The translations under genes and the position numbers were made by a program. Shown here in pieces: positions 8,944 to 17,236 of a stretch of DNA of 64,000 nucleotides; the stretch's first letter is position 1, and each line of letters opens with the position of its first letter. The stretch lies in the NCBI GenBank assembly GCA_934661005.1, contig CAKUIK010000003.1, positions 1-64,000 on the forward strand, read 5' to 3'. The notes under the pieces are model-generated. The model did no database searches, had not been told where the DNA came from, and saw only the letters and a list, made by a program, of their open reading frames with translations. The DNA comes from an uncultured Slackia sp. (GTDB lineage Bacteria > Actinomycetota > Coriobacteriia > Coriobacteriales > Eggerthellaceae).

Positions 8944-9159
8944 ATGGCAAATACAAATGTTACGATTCGTATGGATGAAGAGTTGAAAAACCAAGCGGAC
9001 GAACTTTTTGAGAGCTTGGGTATGAGCTTCACGACCGCCGTGAATGTATTCGTGCGGCAAGCGCTTCGAGAGGGGGGCATTCCTTTTCGTGTGACGCAGG
9101 GGCCTAAAAGCGACCCCAATATAGATTATGGAATAGTTGGCATAAAGGATGAAAAATAA
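8944..9159 (+). CDS. RelB/DinJ-family antitoxin without an adjacent YafQ-type toxin
   Basis: This 71-residue protein starts with NVTIRMDEELKNQAD, the ribbon-helix-helix DNA-binding segment of DinJ-type antitoxins, followed by the family segment GMSFTTAVNVFVRQAL. The ATG follows AGAAAGGGAAACGCC. DinJ normally precedes a YafQ/RelE toxin gene; here the next gene 133 bp downstream is hicA, so the original toxin is missing or lies elsewhere. A -10-like TACAAT lies at 8904-8909. Confidence 0.85.
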   Translation: MANTNVTIRMDEELKNQADELFESLGMSFTTAVNVFVRQALREGGIPFRVTQGPKSDPNIDYGIVGIKDEK

Positions 9160-9180
9160 ACGCTCATGTTGGTTCTATAG

Positions 9181-9218
9181 TAGTATAAATGCACATAAAA
9201 TTATGTGCATTTATACTA
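9181..9218. promoter_or_regulatory. 38-bp AT-rich perfect palindrome upstream of hicAB
   Basis: TAGTATAAATGCACATAA (9181-9198) and its exact reverse complement (9201-9218) are separated by two A bases. No T-tract follows, so an operator for the HicB or DinJ DNA-binding domain is more likely than a terminator. A second inverted repeat (ACTAATGCTT / AAGCGTTAGT, 9250-9273) lies closer to hicA. Confidence 0.55.
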
Positions 9219-9292
9219 TAATGGCATCGTAAACGAAAGTTTTGCCTTTACTAATGCTTACGCAAGCGTTAGTATTAATTAAGGAGAACAAG

Positions 9293-9478
9293 ATGCCGCC
9301 GAAGCCGCCTGAAATTTATCGTTGGGCAATAAAGAACGGTTGGGACGACAAAGGCGGCAGGGGCTCTCATCGCAAGCTAGAGAAGAACGGCAAAGTGGTT
9401 ATCGTTCCCTACCATCGCCAAGAATTGGCACGAGGAACGTGGCTGCGTATCAAGCGCGATTTGGGCTATCCCGATTAA
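9293..9478 (+). CDS. hicA: HicA-family mRNA interferase toxin
   Basis: This 61-residue protein has the small double-stranded RNA-binding-like fold of HicA: GGRGSHRKLEKNGKVVIVPYH contains the G-S-H-x-K pattern with the catalytic histidine. HicA cleaves mRNA and is neutralised by HicB. The ATG at 9293 has AAGGAGAACAAG upstream, and hicB starts 14 bp after its stop. Confidence 0.9.
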   Translation: MPPKPPEIYRWAIKNGWDDKGGRGSHRKLEKNGKVVIVPYHRQELARGTWLRIKRDLGYPD

Positions 9479-9492
9479 GGCGGTGAGTCGTT

Positions 9493-9939
9493 ATGCGCTA
9501 TACCTATCCATTGGTGTTCGAAAAAAACGAGCTGGGCGGCTACAGCGTGTGGGCGATAGATTTGCCCGAGTGCTATACCGATGGCGATTCGTTTGAAGAT
9601 GCAATCAGCATGGCGGGCGAGGCGATGGAACTCGTGATTGAATCGTATATCGATAATGCCCGAACGCTCCCGAGCCCGTCGTTGGAATATGAACCAAAAA
9701 AAGGCGAGCGCGTCGCGTTCGTTTCCTGCAATATCGATGAAGAAAATCGTCTCGTAAACTCTCATTCTGCGGCGTCGCTTCTTGGCGTGAGCGACGCGCG
9801 CGTTCGTCAACTTATTCGAAGTGGTCAGCTCGAATCGAAAAAACAAGGGCGCGACAATTACGTCTATCTGTGGAGTGTGCGCGACAGACTCAACGCGCCG
9901 CGATCGGCGGGTCGGCCGATTTCATCTGTAACTGCATAG
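9493..9939 (+). CDS. hicB: HicB-family antitoxin with C-terminal helix-turn-helix
   Basis: This 148-residue protein has the HicB partial RNase H-like fold at the N-terminus (GGYSVWAIDLPECYTDGDS, then EDAISMAGEAMEL). A helix-turn-helix of excisionase/MerR type occupies about residues 93-135 (HSAASLLGVSDARVRQLI). The C-terminal domain would bind the operon promoter, where two inverted repeats are present. Translation with hicA is probably coupled. Confidence 0.9.
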   Translation: MRYTYPLVFEKNELGGYSVWAIDLPECYTDGDSFEDAISMAGEAMELVIESYIDNARTLPSPSLEYEPKKGERVAFVSCNIDEENRLVNSHSAASLLGVSDARVRQLIRSGQLESKKQGRDNYVYLWSVRDRLNAPRSAGRPISSVTA

Positions 9940-10040
9940 CGTTCTCTGTTCGCGTTCTTGCGGTCTTCCGGTGAATGCGCGTGAATTGGGGTACAATTCT
10001 AGGTTGCCTATATGAATCAATCGGCCGAAAGGATTGCGCC

Positions 10041-10391
10041 ATGAGCGAAGAGCTGTATGTTGACGGACTGGGGCTGGCCCCCGGAGTCATGGAGACCATC
10101 GTCGCGATCGCGGCCAAAGAGGTTGAGGGCGTTGCCAGCGTTGGCTCGTCTACGTTCACGGGCCTGCGTTCCCGCTTCGCCGCAAAGCCGGCTGGCCAGG
10201 GCATCGATGTGAGCATGAACGAAGAGCAGGGCGTCGATGTCGCCGTGCATATCGACGTGTTCTACGGCAAGCCCATTCCGCAGGTTGCCGAAGCCGTTCG
10301 CCAAACCGTCGCCGATGCCGTGGCAACGCAGGTCGGCTTCACCGTGTCGTCGGTCGATGTCTATGTCGACGGCATTCGTTTCAACAACTAG
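10041..10391 (+). CDS. Asp23/Gls24-family protein
   Basis: This 116-residue member of the Asp23/Gls24 alkaline-shock/envelope family shows GLGLAPGVMETIVAIAAKEV near the N-terminus and a VQVSVDVYVDG-like C-terminal strand (VSSVDVYVDGIRF). Such proteins are cytoplasmic and often membrane-associated, and are commonly found just upstream of nusB. The ATG follows CCGAAAGGATTGCGCC, and a TACAAT -10 candidate lies at 9992-9997. Confidence 0.85.
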   Translation: MSEELYVDGLGLAPGVMETIVAIAAKEVEGVASVGSSTFTGLRSRFAAKPAGQGIDVSMNEEQGVDVAVHIDVFYGKPIPQVAEAVRQTVADAVATQVGFTVSSVDVYVDGIRFNN

Positions 10392-10412
10392 TTAGCAAGG
10401 GTTCCAATTCGC

Positions 10413-10979
10413 ATGAGCAACGTATCTAAACGAATTCTTGCACGTCGCGCTGCGGTGCAGATTCTGTATCAAAGCGAAATCACCGGCGTGCCCGCCGACA
10501 AGCTGGTCGAAGAAGGCCTGGTTCCTGAAGAGGCCAAGGCCAACGACTACGCGCGCGAATTGGTGTGCGGCGTTTCCGCCCATCGCGCCGAGCTCGACCG
10601 CGCGATTGGCGAAAGCTCGCAAAACTGGGCTATCGACCGCATGCCCGTGGTTGATCGCTCCATTCTGCGCCTCGCCGTTTACGAGATGCGCTATGTCGAC
10701 GATGTTCCGCAGTCCGTCGCCATTAACGAGGCTGTCGAACTCGCCAAGGCGTTTGGCGGCGAAGACGATTCCCATCGCTTTGTGAACGGCATCTTGGGCC
10801 GCCTGGCTCGCTTGGGCGAGGCCGAGCAGGGTGCCGCCGCAGAATCGACGACCGCGGAGGCTTCGACCGAGGAAGCCCTCGAGACTTCCGCTGAAGCTGC
10901 GCCCGCCGACATTCCCACGATGGGTATTCTTTCCGACTTCAAGCCCGCAGAAGCCGATTCTGCTGAAAGCGCCGAGTAA
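10413..10979 (+). CDS. nusB: Transcription antitermination factor NusB
   Basis: The first 135 residues match NusB: an N-terminal ARRAAVQILYQSE helix, DRMPVVDRSILRLAVYEM, and the conserved VAINEAVELAKAFGG...FVNGILGRLA end. NusB binds boxA RNA with NusE during rRNA transcription. The protein is 188 residues; the last 50 form an acidic, Ala/Glu-rich, probably disordered tail not needed for the family fold. It stands 21 bp after the Asp23 gene and 8 bp before xseB. Confidence 0.93.
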   Translation: MSNVSKRILARRAAVQILYQSEITGVPADKLVEEGLVPEEAKANDYARELVCGVSAHRAELDRAIGESSQNWAIDRMPVVDRSILRLAVYEMRYVDDVPQSVAINEAVELAKAFGGEDDSHRFVNGILGRLARLGEAEQGAAAESTTAEASTEEALETSAEAAPADIPTMGILSDFKPAEADSAESAE

Positions 10980-10987
10980 GGCTCGCC

Positions 10988-11206
10988 ATGGGCTTGGAAT
11001 CGCTCGACCGCGAGGCGTTCACGCAGATTCGCGATCGCCTCGATGAAATCGCGACGCAGGTGCGTGGCGACGATATGCCACTCGACGCGGCGCTCGATTT
11101 GTACGACGAGGCCGTGAAGCTGGGCATGAAGGCGACCGAGTTGCTCGAAACGCTCGACGCTTCCGATAACGATGCGCCCTTTTCGGAGGGCTCGCCGCAG
11201 CGCTAG
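10988..11206 (+). CDS. xseB: Exodeoxyribonuclease VII small subunit
   Basis: This 72-residue protein has the XseB two-helix pattern (FTQIRDRLDEIATQV, MPLDAALDLYDEAVKLG). The small subunit binds the large subunit XseA to form exonuclease VII, which degrades single-stranded DNA. XseA usually lies directly upstream; here nusB occupies that place and no xseA is in the window. The ATG is 8 bp after nusB. Confidence 0.88.
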   Translation: MGLESLDREAFTQIRDRLDEIATQVRGDDMPLDAALDLYDEAVKLGMKATELLETLDASDNDAPFSEGSPQR

Positions 11207-11260
11207 TCGCAAGGCATCCGCGAGGTGCCGAATTCGAATACGGAGATTGGGAGTTCCTTA

Positions 11261-13153
11261 ATGGAGAGCCATCGCATTCTCGATATGATTTCGTCCCCCG
11301 CGGACTTAAAGCTCCTCACCAACGAGGAGCTTTCCATACTCGCGTCGGAAATTCGCGAGCAAATCATTATGACCACGTCGAAGACGGGCGGCCATGTGGC
11401 GCCGAGCCTTGGCGTGGTCGAACTTATTCTGGCATGCCATAGCGTGCTCGATTGCCCGCATGACAAGTTGCTTTTCGATGTGGGGCACCAGTCGTATGCC
11501 CACAAGCTCGTAACGGGCCGCCTGGGCGAATTCGACACCTTGCGCCAGTTCGGCGGTATGTCGGGTTTCCCGAAAGCGAGCGAAAGCGAATACGACGTGC
11601 ACCCTTCCGGCCATGCATCCGATTCGGTTTCGGTGGCGCTGGGCCTTGCCATGGCGCGCGATTTGAATGGCGGCGATGAGAAAATCGTCACCATCATCGG
11701 CGACGCGTCGCTTTCGGGCGGCATGGCGTTTGAAGCTCTCAATCAGCTGGGTCAGTTGCAAACGCCCATGGTTATTATTCTGAACGACAACGAGATGTCG
11801 ATTTCGCGCAACGTGGGTGCGTTCGCTCGTTATTTGGGCGAAAAGCGCGCGAGTCGCGAATACACGCGTACGCGCGATTCGGTACAAAGTGCGCTCGAGG
11901 CAAGCGGTCCGCTTGGCCGCGGCCTGGTCGATTTGGGCCGCAACGCGAAAGATTCTTTCAAGCAAATGGTCATTCCGGGTGAAATGCTCTTCGAAAAGCT
12001 CGGCATCACGTGCACGGCGCCCATTCCCGGCCACGATATCGCTGCGCTCAAGCGTGCGCTGCGCGTGTGCCTCGAAGCCGACGGCCCCACGCTTCTGCAT
12101 GTGGTTACCAAAAAGGGCAAGGGTTACGGTCCCGCAGAAGAGAACCCCAGCAAGTTCCACGGCATTGGGCCATATGACATCGCGACGGGCGAAGTGAAGA
12201 AGGGCTCAAGTACGGCGCCGAAATATACGAGCGTGTTCTCGAAAGCCATCGTTGCTGAAGCTGAGGCGAATCACGATATCGTCGCTATCACAGCTGCCAT
12301 GAAAGACGGTACGGGTCTTGCCGAGTTCGCCGAGAAGTTCCCGAAGCGCTTCATCGATACGGGTATCGCTGAAGAACACGCGGTGGCACTTGCGAGCGGT
12401 TTGGCGCTTGGCGGGAAAAAGCCCGTCGTGTGCATTTACTCGACATTCATGCAGCGCGCGTTTGACCAGCTCGTAATTAATAACGCTCTTGCGAACACGA
12501 ATGTGGTGTTCTGCCTCGATCGCGCAGGGCTCGTGGGCGACGATGGCCCTACGCACCACGGCGTGTTCGATATTGCGTATGGCCGCATGGTGCCTGGCGT
12601 TCGCATGATGGCTCCTTCCGACGAGGTCGAGCTTGTGCATATGCTGCATACGGCATTGACGCTCGAAGGCCCCGTCATGCTTCGTTGGCCGCGCGGTGAG
12701 GCTCGTGGCGTCGAGCTTCCTGCCGAGCCCCAGGTGCTCGAAGAGGGCAAATCGCGCACGACGCGCGAGGGCAGCGATGTGGCGATTCTTGCGTTCGGCC
12801 GCATGGTGCAAGAGGCGGAAGGCGCTGCCGACATGCTTGCCGAACAGGGGATTTCTGTGCGCGTTGTGGATATGCGCTGGGTGAAGCCGTTTGACGAGGA
12901 AGCGGTTCGCAAGGCCGCGGTCGAATGCAAGCTTGTGTGCACGGCAGAAGAGGGCGCCATTGAGGGCGGCATTGGCGAGGGCATTCTCGAGGCGCTCGCT
13001 GCAGACCCGCCGGCTCAGGTTCCTCCCGTGCTCACGTTCGGCATTCCCGACGAATTCGTTGAGCAGGGCAAGGTGTCGCAGTTGCATCATATGCTTGGCA
13101 TCGATGCTGAGGGCATGGCGGCTCGCATTCGCGAGAAATATGCGGAGCTGTAG
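11261..13153 (+). CDS. dxs: 1-deoxy-D-xylulose-5-phosphate synthase
   Basis: This 630-residue protein is full length for DXS, which condenses pyruvate and glyceraldehyde-3-phosphate using thiamine diphosphate, the first step of the MEP isoprenoid pathway. Visible elements are GGHVAPSLGVVELILA and DVGHQSYAHKLVTGR near the N-terminus, the thiamine-binding GDASLSGGMAFEALN, and the transketolase-type RFIDTGIAEEHAVALASGLA in the second half. The start at 11261 follows GATTGGGAGTTCCTTA; an ATG 21 bases later is possible. It is followed two bases later by tlyA. Confidence 0.95.
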   Translation: MESHRILDMISSPADLKLLTNEELSILASEIREQIIMTTSKTGGHVAPSLGVVELILACHSVLDCPHDKLLFDVGHQSYAHKLVTGRLGEFDTLRQFGGMSGFPKASESEYDVHPSGHASDSVSVALGLAMARDLNGGDEKIVTIIGDASLSGGMAFEALNQLGQLQTPMVIILNDNEMSISRNVGAFARYLGEKRASREYTRTRDSVQSALEASGPLGRGLVDLGRNAKDSFKQMVIPGEMLFEKLGITCTAPIPGHDIAALKRALRVCLEADGPTLLHVVTKKGKGYGPAEENPSKFHGIGPYDIATGEVKKGSSTAPKYTSVFSKAIVAEAEANHDIVAITAAMKDGTGLAEFAEKFPKRFIDTGIAEEHAVALASGLALGGKKPVVCIYSTFMQRAFDQLVINNALANTNVVFCLDRAGLVGDDGPTHHGVFDIAYGRMVPGVRMMAPSDEVELVHMLHTALTLEGPVMLRWPRGEARGVELPAEPQVLEEGKSRTTREGSDVAILAFGRMVQEAEGAADMLAEQGISVRVVDMRWVKPFDEEAVRKAAVECKLVCTAEEGAIEGGIGEGILEALAADPPAQVPPVLTFGIPDEFVEQGKVSQLHHMLGIDAEGMAARIREKYAEL

Positions 13154-13155
13154 GC

Positions 13156-13938
13156 GTGGCGATGAAAACTGCGCAGCCGGGTTCGCCTCGGCCGAAGAAG
13201 CCGAAACAGAAGAAGATTCGTTTGGACGATTTGCTCGTTGAGCGCGGCTATTTCGCCGATAGGGGCGAAGCGTTGCGCGCGGTTCTCGCACATGAGGTGC
13301 GCGCGAATGACGTGTATCCCACAAGCGCCGCGGTATTGGTGAACCCCGATGCCGATGTGTTCGTGCGCAATCGTCGTGCTTATGTGAGCCGTGGCGGGCA
13401 TAAGCTCCAAGGGGCGCTCGATGCGTTTGCCCAAGATGTGCGCGGAGCGCGCTGCATCGATGTTGGTTCGTCGACGGGCGGTTTTACCGACTGTCTGCTT
13501 CAGGCGGGCGCCGCTGAAGTCGCGTGTGTCGACGTGAACTACGGACAACTCGCGTGGAAGCTTCGCGAAGATGAACGCGTGCGCGTGTTCGAGCGCACGA
13601 ATATCAAAACGGCCGTTCCTGCCGAGCTTGGCGCGCCGTTCGATATCGTCGTGGCCGATTTGTCGTTCATTGGCCTGGCCGGATTGGCCGACGTATTCGC
13701 TGCACTGTGCGCGCCTGGCACGGTATGTCTGTTGCTCGTGAAACCCCAGTTCGAAAGCGCCCATGACGAAACCGACCGCGGAATCGTGCGCGACGAATCG
13801 GTTCGACTGCGCGTTGTGAAAGAAGTTTCTGACGCTTTCGCTGCTGTGGGCTTCTCGATTGAGGGTGCGGTGGAAAGCCCCATCAAGGGCGCCGAGGGCA
13901 ACGTAGAATACCTGGTGAAGGCCGTATATCAGGCATAG
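13156..13938 (+). CDS. tlyA: TlyA-family rRNA 2'-O-methyltransferase
   Basis: This 260-residue protein has an N-terminal S4 RNA-binding domain (IRLDDLLVERGYFADRGEA) and a FtsJ-like SAM methyltransferase domain with SRGGHKLQGAL, CIDVGSSTGGFTDCLLQ and DIVVADLSFIGL. TlyA methylates cytidines in 16S and/or 23S rRNA; older annotations call it hemolysin. The start is GTG 13156 or ATG 13162, immediately downstream of dxs, implying coupling. A lysine-rich leader (KKPKQKKIR) precedes the S4 domain. Confidence 0.92.
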   Translation: MAMKTAQPGSPRPKKPKQKKIRLDDLLVERGYFADRGEALRAVLAHEVRANDVYPTSAAVLVNPDADVFVRNRRAYVSRGGHKLQGALDAFAQDVRGARCIDVGSSTGGFTDCLLQAGAAEVACVDVNYGQLAWKLREDERVRVFERTNIKTAVPAELGAPFDIVVADLSFIGLAGLADVFAALCAPGTVCLLLVKPQFESAHDETDRGIVRDESVRLRVVKEVSDAFAAVGFSIEGAVESPIKGAEGNVEYLVKAVYQA

Positions 13939-14188
13939 GCCACACGCTGCGAGTCCAAGGCACGATGCGCGCGACGAAGCGAACGTCGCATGCGTTGTCG
14001 AGGCGTCGTTCGCGTCATTCGGGCGTTGATTCGCGCGCGGCTGCGCCGTTCGGGTGCCGTTGTTGTTTAGTTGCCGCCGTTGCCACTTACGTATCGCTGT
14101 GCCACTTGAATGCGCCGCCTGATGACACGCAATCGGGTCTAGAACGCTTCTTTCGAATTCGTCTTTCAGGCAATCCATACAGAAAAGG

Positions 14189-14214
14189 ACCGCCATAAAG
14201 GGCGGTTTTCTTTT
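14189..14214 (+). terminator. Terminator upstream of cydA
   Basis: ACCGCC (14189-14194) pairs with GGCGGT (14201-14206) and is followed by TTTCTTTT. It ends transcription from the nusB-tlyA side. The rest of the 13939-14337 gap holds no recognised gene, only further short GC-rich hairpins. Confidence 0.7.
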
Positions 14215-14241
14215 GCCGTTTCGCCCCATCTAAAATTAACG

Positions 14242-14262
14242 ATATTAATTCCTAATTAGTAT
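14242..14262. promoter_or_regulatory. AT-rich palindrome in the cydA promoter region
   Basis: ATATTAATT-CCT-AATTAGTAT is an inverted repeat (8 of 9 positions) about 75 bases before cydA. A TATGAT at 14288-14293 is a plausible -10. The position suits a redox or respiration-responsive operator; it does not match the Rex consensus that I know. Confidence 0.35.
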
Positions 14263-14337
14263 TCCATTTTGCTCACTTTCGTTTTAATATGATACCCAAC
14301 AGGTAACATATCGGCAACGATACAAGGGGGTTTGGAA

Positions 14338-15783
14338 ATGGACGCATTGTTCGACGTGGCATTACTTTCGCGAATTCAGTTCGCGGTCACGGTGGCCTAC
14401 CATTTCATATTCGTTCCGCTTTCGATAGGCTTGGGCCTTATCACGGCGATTTTTGCGACGAAGTACTATCGAAGCCGCGATGAAAAAGATGGCGCAGCCA
14501 TGCATTTCTGGGTGCGCATCTTTACGGCGACGTTCGCCATTGGTGTTGCGACGGGCATCACCATGGAGTTCTCTTTTGGAACCAACTGGGCCGATTACTC
14601 GCGCTTCGTAGGCGATATTTTCGGCGCGCCGCTTGCTGCCGAAGCTCTGTTCGCCTTCTTCTTGGAATCGGTCTTCCTTGGCGTTTTGCTCTTTGGGGAA
14701 AAGAAGGTGTCGCCTAAGTTCTATACCGTGTCGGCTTGGCTCGTGTGGGCTGGATCGTGTTTGAGCGCGCTGTGGATTCTTATCGCTAACTCTTGGATGC
14801 AAACGCCGGCCGGCGCGGCGCTCGCGAGCGATGGCTCGAAGGCCGTTATCACCGATTTTCTCGCAGCGGCTTTCAATCCTTCGACCCTGCCGCGCTACAC
14901 GCACGTGATTGTGGCGCTGCTTATTTTGGGTGCGTTCGTGTCTATGGCGGTTGGAGCGTGGTACCTGCTGAAAGGCAAGCATGCCGATTTCGCGATGAAA
15001 ACCGTGCGCATCGGCGCTGTTGTGGGCATTGTCGCCTCGTGCGCGATGATTGTGACGGCTCACGCTTCGGCAGTGGAGGTATCGGAAGAACAGCCCACGA
15101 AGCTCGCCATGATGGAGGGTATGTATAACGACGAAGTGCCGCCGCTGTACGCTTTCGGCTGGGTCGATGAGGAAAGCCAGCGGGTCATCACGCCGTTCGC
15201 GATTCCCGGTGGCACGAGCTTCCTAGCGACGGGCACGTGGGATACCGAATACGCCGGCCTTAATTCGCTCGCCGAAACCGAGAAGTATGGCGAAATGGAT
15301 GTCGCAGACATGCCGGTTAATTTGGTATTCCAGTCGTATCACCTGATGGTTGCGATGTATGGACTCATTATGCTCACTGCGATTCTCGCGATTGTGTTCT
15401 CACTGCGCGGTGGGCGCATCGCGAATATGCGTTGGCTGCAGAAGCTCCTTGTTATATCGCCCCTATTTCCGTTTATCGCCATCCAGGTTGGTTGGATTAC
15501 CGCCGAGGTCGGCCGTCAGCCGTGGGTGGTGTATCCATCGACGTCGGGGCCCGATGGCGTGAGCCTTCTCACGAATAATGCCATTTCGCAGGCGGTATCG
15601 GCTCCCGAGCTGCTGCTTACGCTGGCCCTGTTCGCGGTGGTGTACGTGTTCTTGTTCATTGGTTGGGTGCGTGTGATTTCGCACTTCATTAAGCGCGGTC
15701 CCGTCGATGATGTCATGGTCGCCGAAAGCGCCCCGGTGGCCGAGCCTGCCGCGAAGGCTTGCAATGCGAAGGATGGTGAATAG
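14338..15783 (+). CDS. cydA: Cytochrome bd ubiquinol oxidase subunit I
   Basis: This 481-residue polytopic protein carries the CydA features: RIQFAVTVAYHFIFVPLSIG with the heme b595 histidine, GVATGITMEFSFGTNW, the catalytic-face EALFAFFLESVFLG, and GRQPWVVYPSTSGPDG near the end of the Q-loop region. It reduces oxygen to water with quinol at high affinity and protects anaerobes from low oxygen. The start ATG follows AAGGGGGTTTGGAA. It is 2 bp from cydB. Confidence 0.96.
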   Translation: MDALFDVALLSRIQFAVTVAYHFIFVPLSIGLGLITAIFATKYYRSRDEKDGAAMHFWVRIFTATFAIGVATGITMEFSFGTNWADYSRFVGDIFGAPLAAEALFAFFLESVFLGVLLFGEKKVSPKFYTVSAWLVWAGSCLSALWILIANSWMQTPAGAALASDGSKAVITDFLAAAFNPSTLPRYTHVIVALLILGAFVSMAVGAWYLLKGKHADFAMKTVRIGAVVGIVASCAMIVTAHASAVEVSEEQPTKLAMMEGMYNDEVPPLYAFGWVDEESQRVITPFAIPGGTSFLATGTWDTEYAGLNSLAETEKYGEMDVADMPVNLVFQSYHLMVAMYGLIMLTAILAIVFSLRGGRIANMRWLQKLLVISPLFPFIAIQVGWITAEVGRQPWVVYPSTSGPDGVSLLTNNAISQAVSAPELLLTLALFAVVYVFLFIGWVRVISHFIKRGPVDDVMVAESAPVAEPAAKACNAKDGE

Positions 15784-15785
15784 CG

Positions 15786-16808
15786 ATGAGCGTTCTTGCT
15801 GTGCTGTGGTTCTTCTTGATATTCGTGCTTATTGCGGGCTATTTCGTGCTCGATGGGTTCGATTTGGGCGTGGGCGTGCTCTACCGTGCGCTCGCGAAAA
15901 CCGATTCTGAGCGCGCTCTTGTGCGCCGCAGCATCGGACCTGTGTGGGATGGCAATGAGGTGTGGCTGCTCACGGCGGGCGGCGCGCTGTTCGCCGCGTT
16001 TCCCGCGGCGTATGCCACGACGTTCTCGGGGTTCTATTTGGCCGTTATGCTCGTGCTTTTCGGCCTTATCGTTCGCGCGGTGTCGCTCGAGTTCGGCGCG
16101 CACGATCCCAAATGGAGCCGCGTGTGGGATGCGTGTTTCACGGTTGGGTCGTTTTTGCCGGCGCTCCTGCTGGGCGTAGCGCTTGGCAACGTGATTGCTG
16201 GCGTGCCGCTCGCGGTAAACGGCGACTATGCGGGCGTGCCGCTGCTTGGCTTGCTATCGCCGTTTACGCTTGTCGTTGGCGCGCTGGGGTTTGCGATGTG
16301 CATGGAGGCGGGCGCCGCATGGGTGTCGCTTAAGACTGAGCGGGCGAGTGCGGTGCATGCGCGTGCGGAAAAGCACCGCCGCGTGTGGCAAATTGCGGCT
16401 CTCGCGTTGTTTGCGGTGGCGACCGTGCTTGCATTTGCCGTGGTGAAGCCGCAGTTTGCTCCGGGTATGTTTGGTGTGGGCGTGATTTTCGCCGTAGCGT
16501 TCGTCGCATGCATCGCGTTGTCGATCGTACAGGCGAAGAAGGGCAACGACCTGGTCGCCTTCGTGCTGCAATCGGCTGCGGCGGTGTGTTTGGTGGCGTT
16601 GGCGGCGGTGTCTTTGTTCCCGAATTTGGTGGTTGCAACGCCGGGGAGCGTGGGTGAATCCATTACCCTTATGAGCGCGGCGTCTTCCGACACCTCGCTT
16701 GCATGGATGACGGGCATTGCGTGCATTGGCGTGCCGTTGGTACTGGTGTACCACGTGATTGCCTACCGGATTTTCAGCGGGCGCCTCGCCGAAGAGGACG
16801 TGGCATAA
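15786..16808 (+). CDS. cydB: Cytochrome bd ubiquinol oxidase subunit II
   Basis: This 340-residue integral membrane partner of CydA begins with the family hallmark FVLDGFDLGVGVLYRAL followed by GPVWDGNEVWLLTAGGALFA. It forms the scaffold half of the bd oxidase. It is translated directly after cydA (2-bp gap), and the next small membrane gene starts on the base after its stop. The cydCD exporter genes usually needed for assembly are not in this window. Confidence 0.96.
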   Translation: MSVLAVLWFFLIFVLIAGYFVLDGFDLGVGVLYRALAKTDSERALVRRSIGPVWDGNEVWLLTAGGALFAAFPAAYATTFSGFYLAVMLVLFGLIVRAVSLEFGAHDPKWSRVWDACFTVGSFLPALLLGVALGNVIAGVPLAVNGDYAGVPLLGLLSPFTLVVGALGFAMCMEAGAAWVSLKTERASAVHARAEKHRRVWQIAALALFAVATVLAFAVVKPQFAPGMFGVGVIFAVAFVACIALSIVQAKKGNDLVAFVLQSAAAVCLVALAAVSLFPNLVVATPGSVGESITLMSAASSDTSLAWMTGIACIGVPLVLVYHVIAYRIFSGRLAEEDVA

Positions 16809-17084
16809 ATGAGCGGCATAAAGAACATGAGGGGCGTTGCTCAAGGGCGCAGGAGCGTTGGTGAAGAGCGGGGAAGCGCCGCCGATGGGCAAAGGGGTGC
16901 ATCGGAAAAACGCCTCTACGAGAAGTGGCTGTCGGTGCTCTGCGCAGGTATGGCGATCTTTGGCGTTGGCGTGATGCTCGTGGGCTATAAATCTCCGACG
17001 GTTGGCTTGGTCGCGACCGTGGCGCTGCTGGTAATCGCATCGTCGCTTCTGGCAATGAAGGCAAAGGCGAACGTGAGGGAATAG
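16809..17084 (+). CDS. Small two-helix membrane protein encoded after cydAB
   Basis: I do not recognise this 91-residue protein. The first 35 residues are charged and probably cytosolic; two hydrophobic segments follow (about residues 42-60 and 64-82: SVLCAGMAIFGVGVMLVGY, VGLVATVALLVIASSLL). Its ATG abuts the cydB stop codon, so it is very probably cotranscribed and might be an accessory of the oxidase. It does not look like CydX, which is shorter and single-span. Confidence 0.6.
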   Translation: MSGIKNMRGVAQGRRSVGEERGSAADGQRGASEKRLYEKWLSVLCAGMAIFGVGVMLVGYKSPTVGLVATVALLVIASSLLAMKAKANVRE

Positions 17085-17151
17085 GATTCTGCATTGATGG
17101 GCGGCTATTCGAACCGCGGTTGGCGTTGCAGCCGATTCCTTTGCAGAAAAG

Positions 17152-17186
17152 AATAGGGCGAGTCGTATCGAGCGGCTCGCCCTATT
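17152..17186. terminator. Bidirectional hairpin between convergent operons
   Basis: AATAGGGCGAG (17152-17162) pairs with CTCGCCCTATT (17176-17186), an 11-bp perfect stem. It lies between the convergent cyd operon and the ABC exporter genes and has A/T-rich edges on both sides, fitting a shared terminator although the U-tracts are short. Confidence 0.65.
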
Positions 17187-17236
17187 GCGTTTGGGTCGGA
17201 AACGAGGAAAGCGATGCTTTAGCCGGATGGGCCGGT

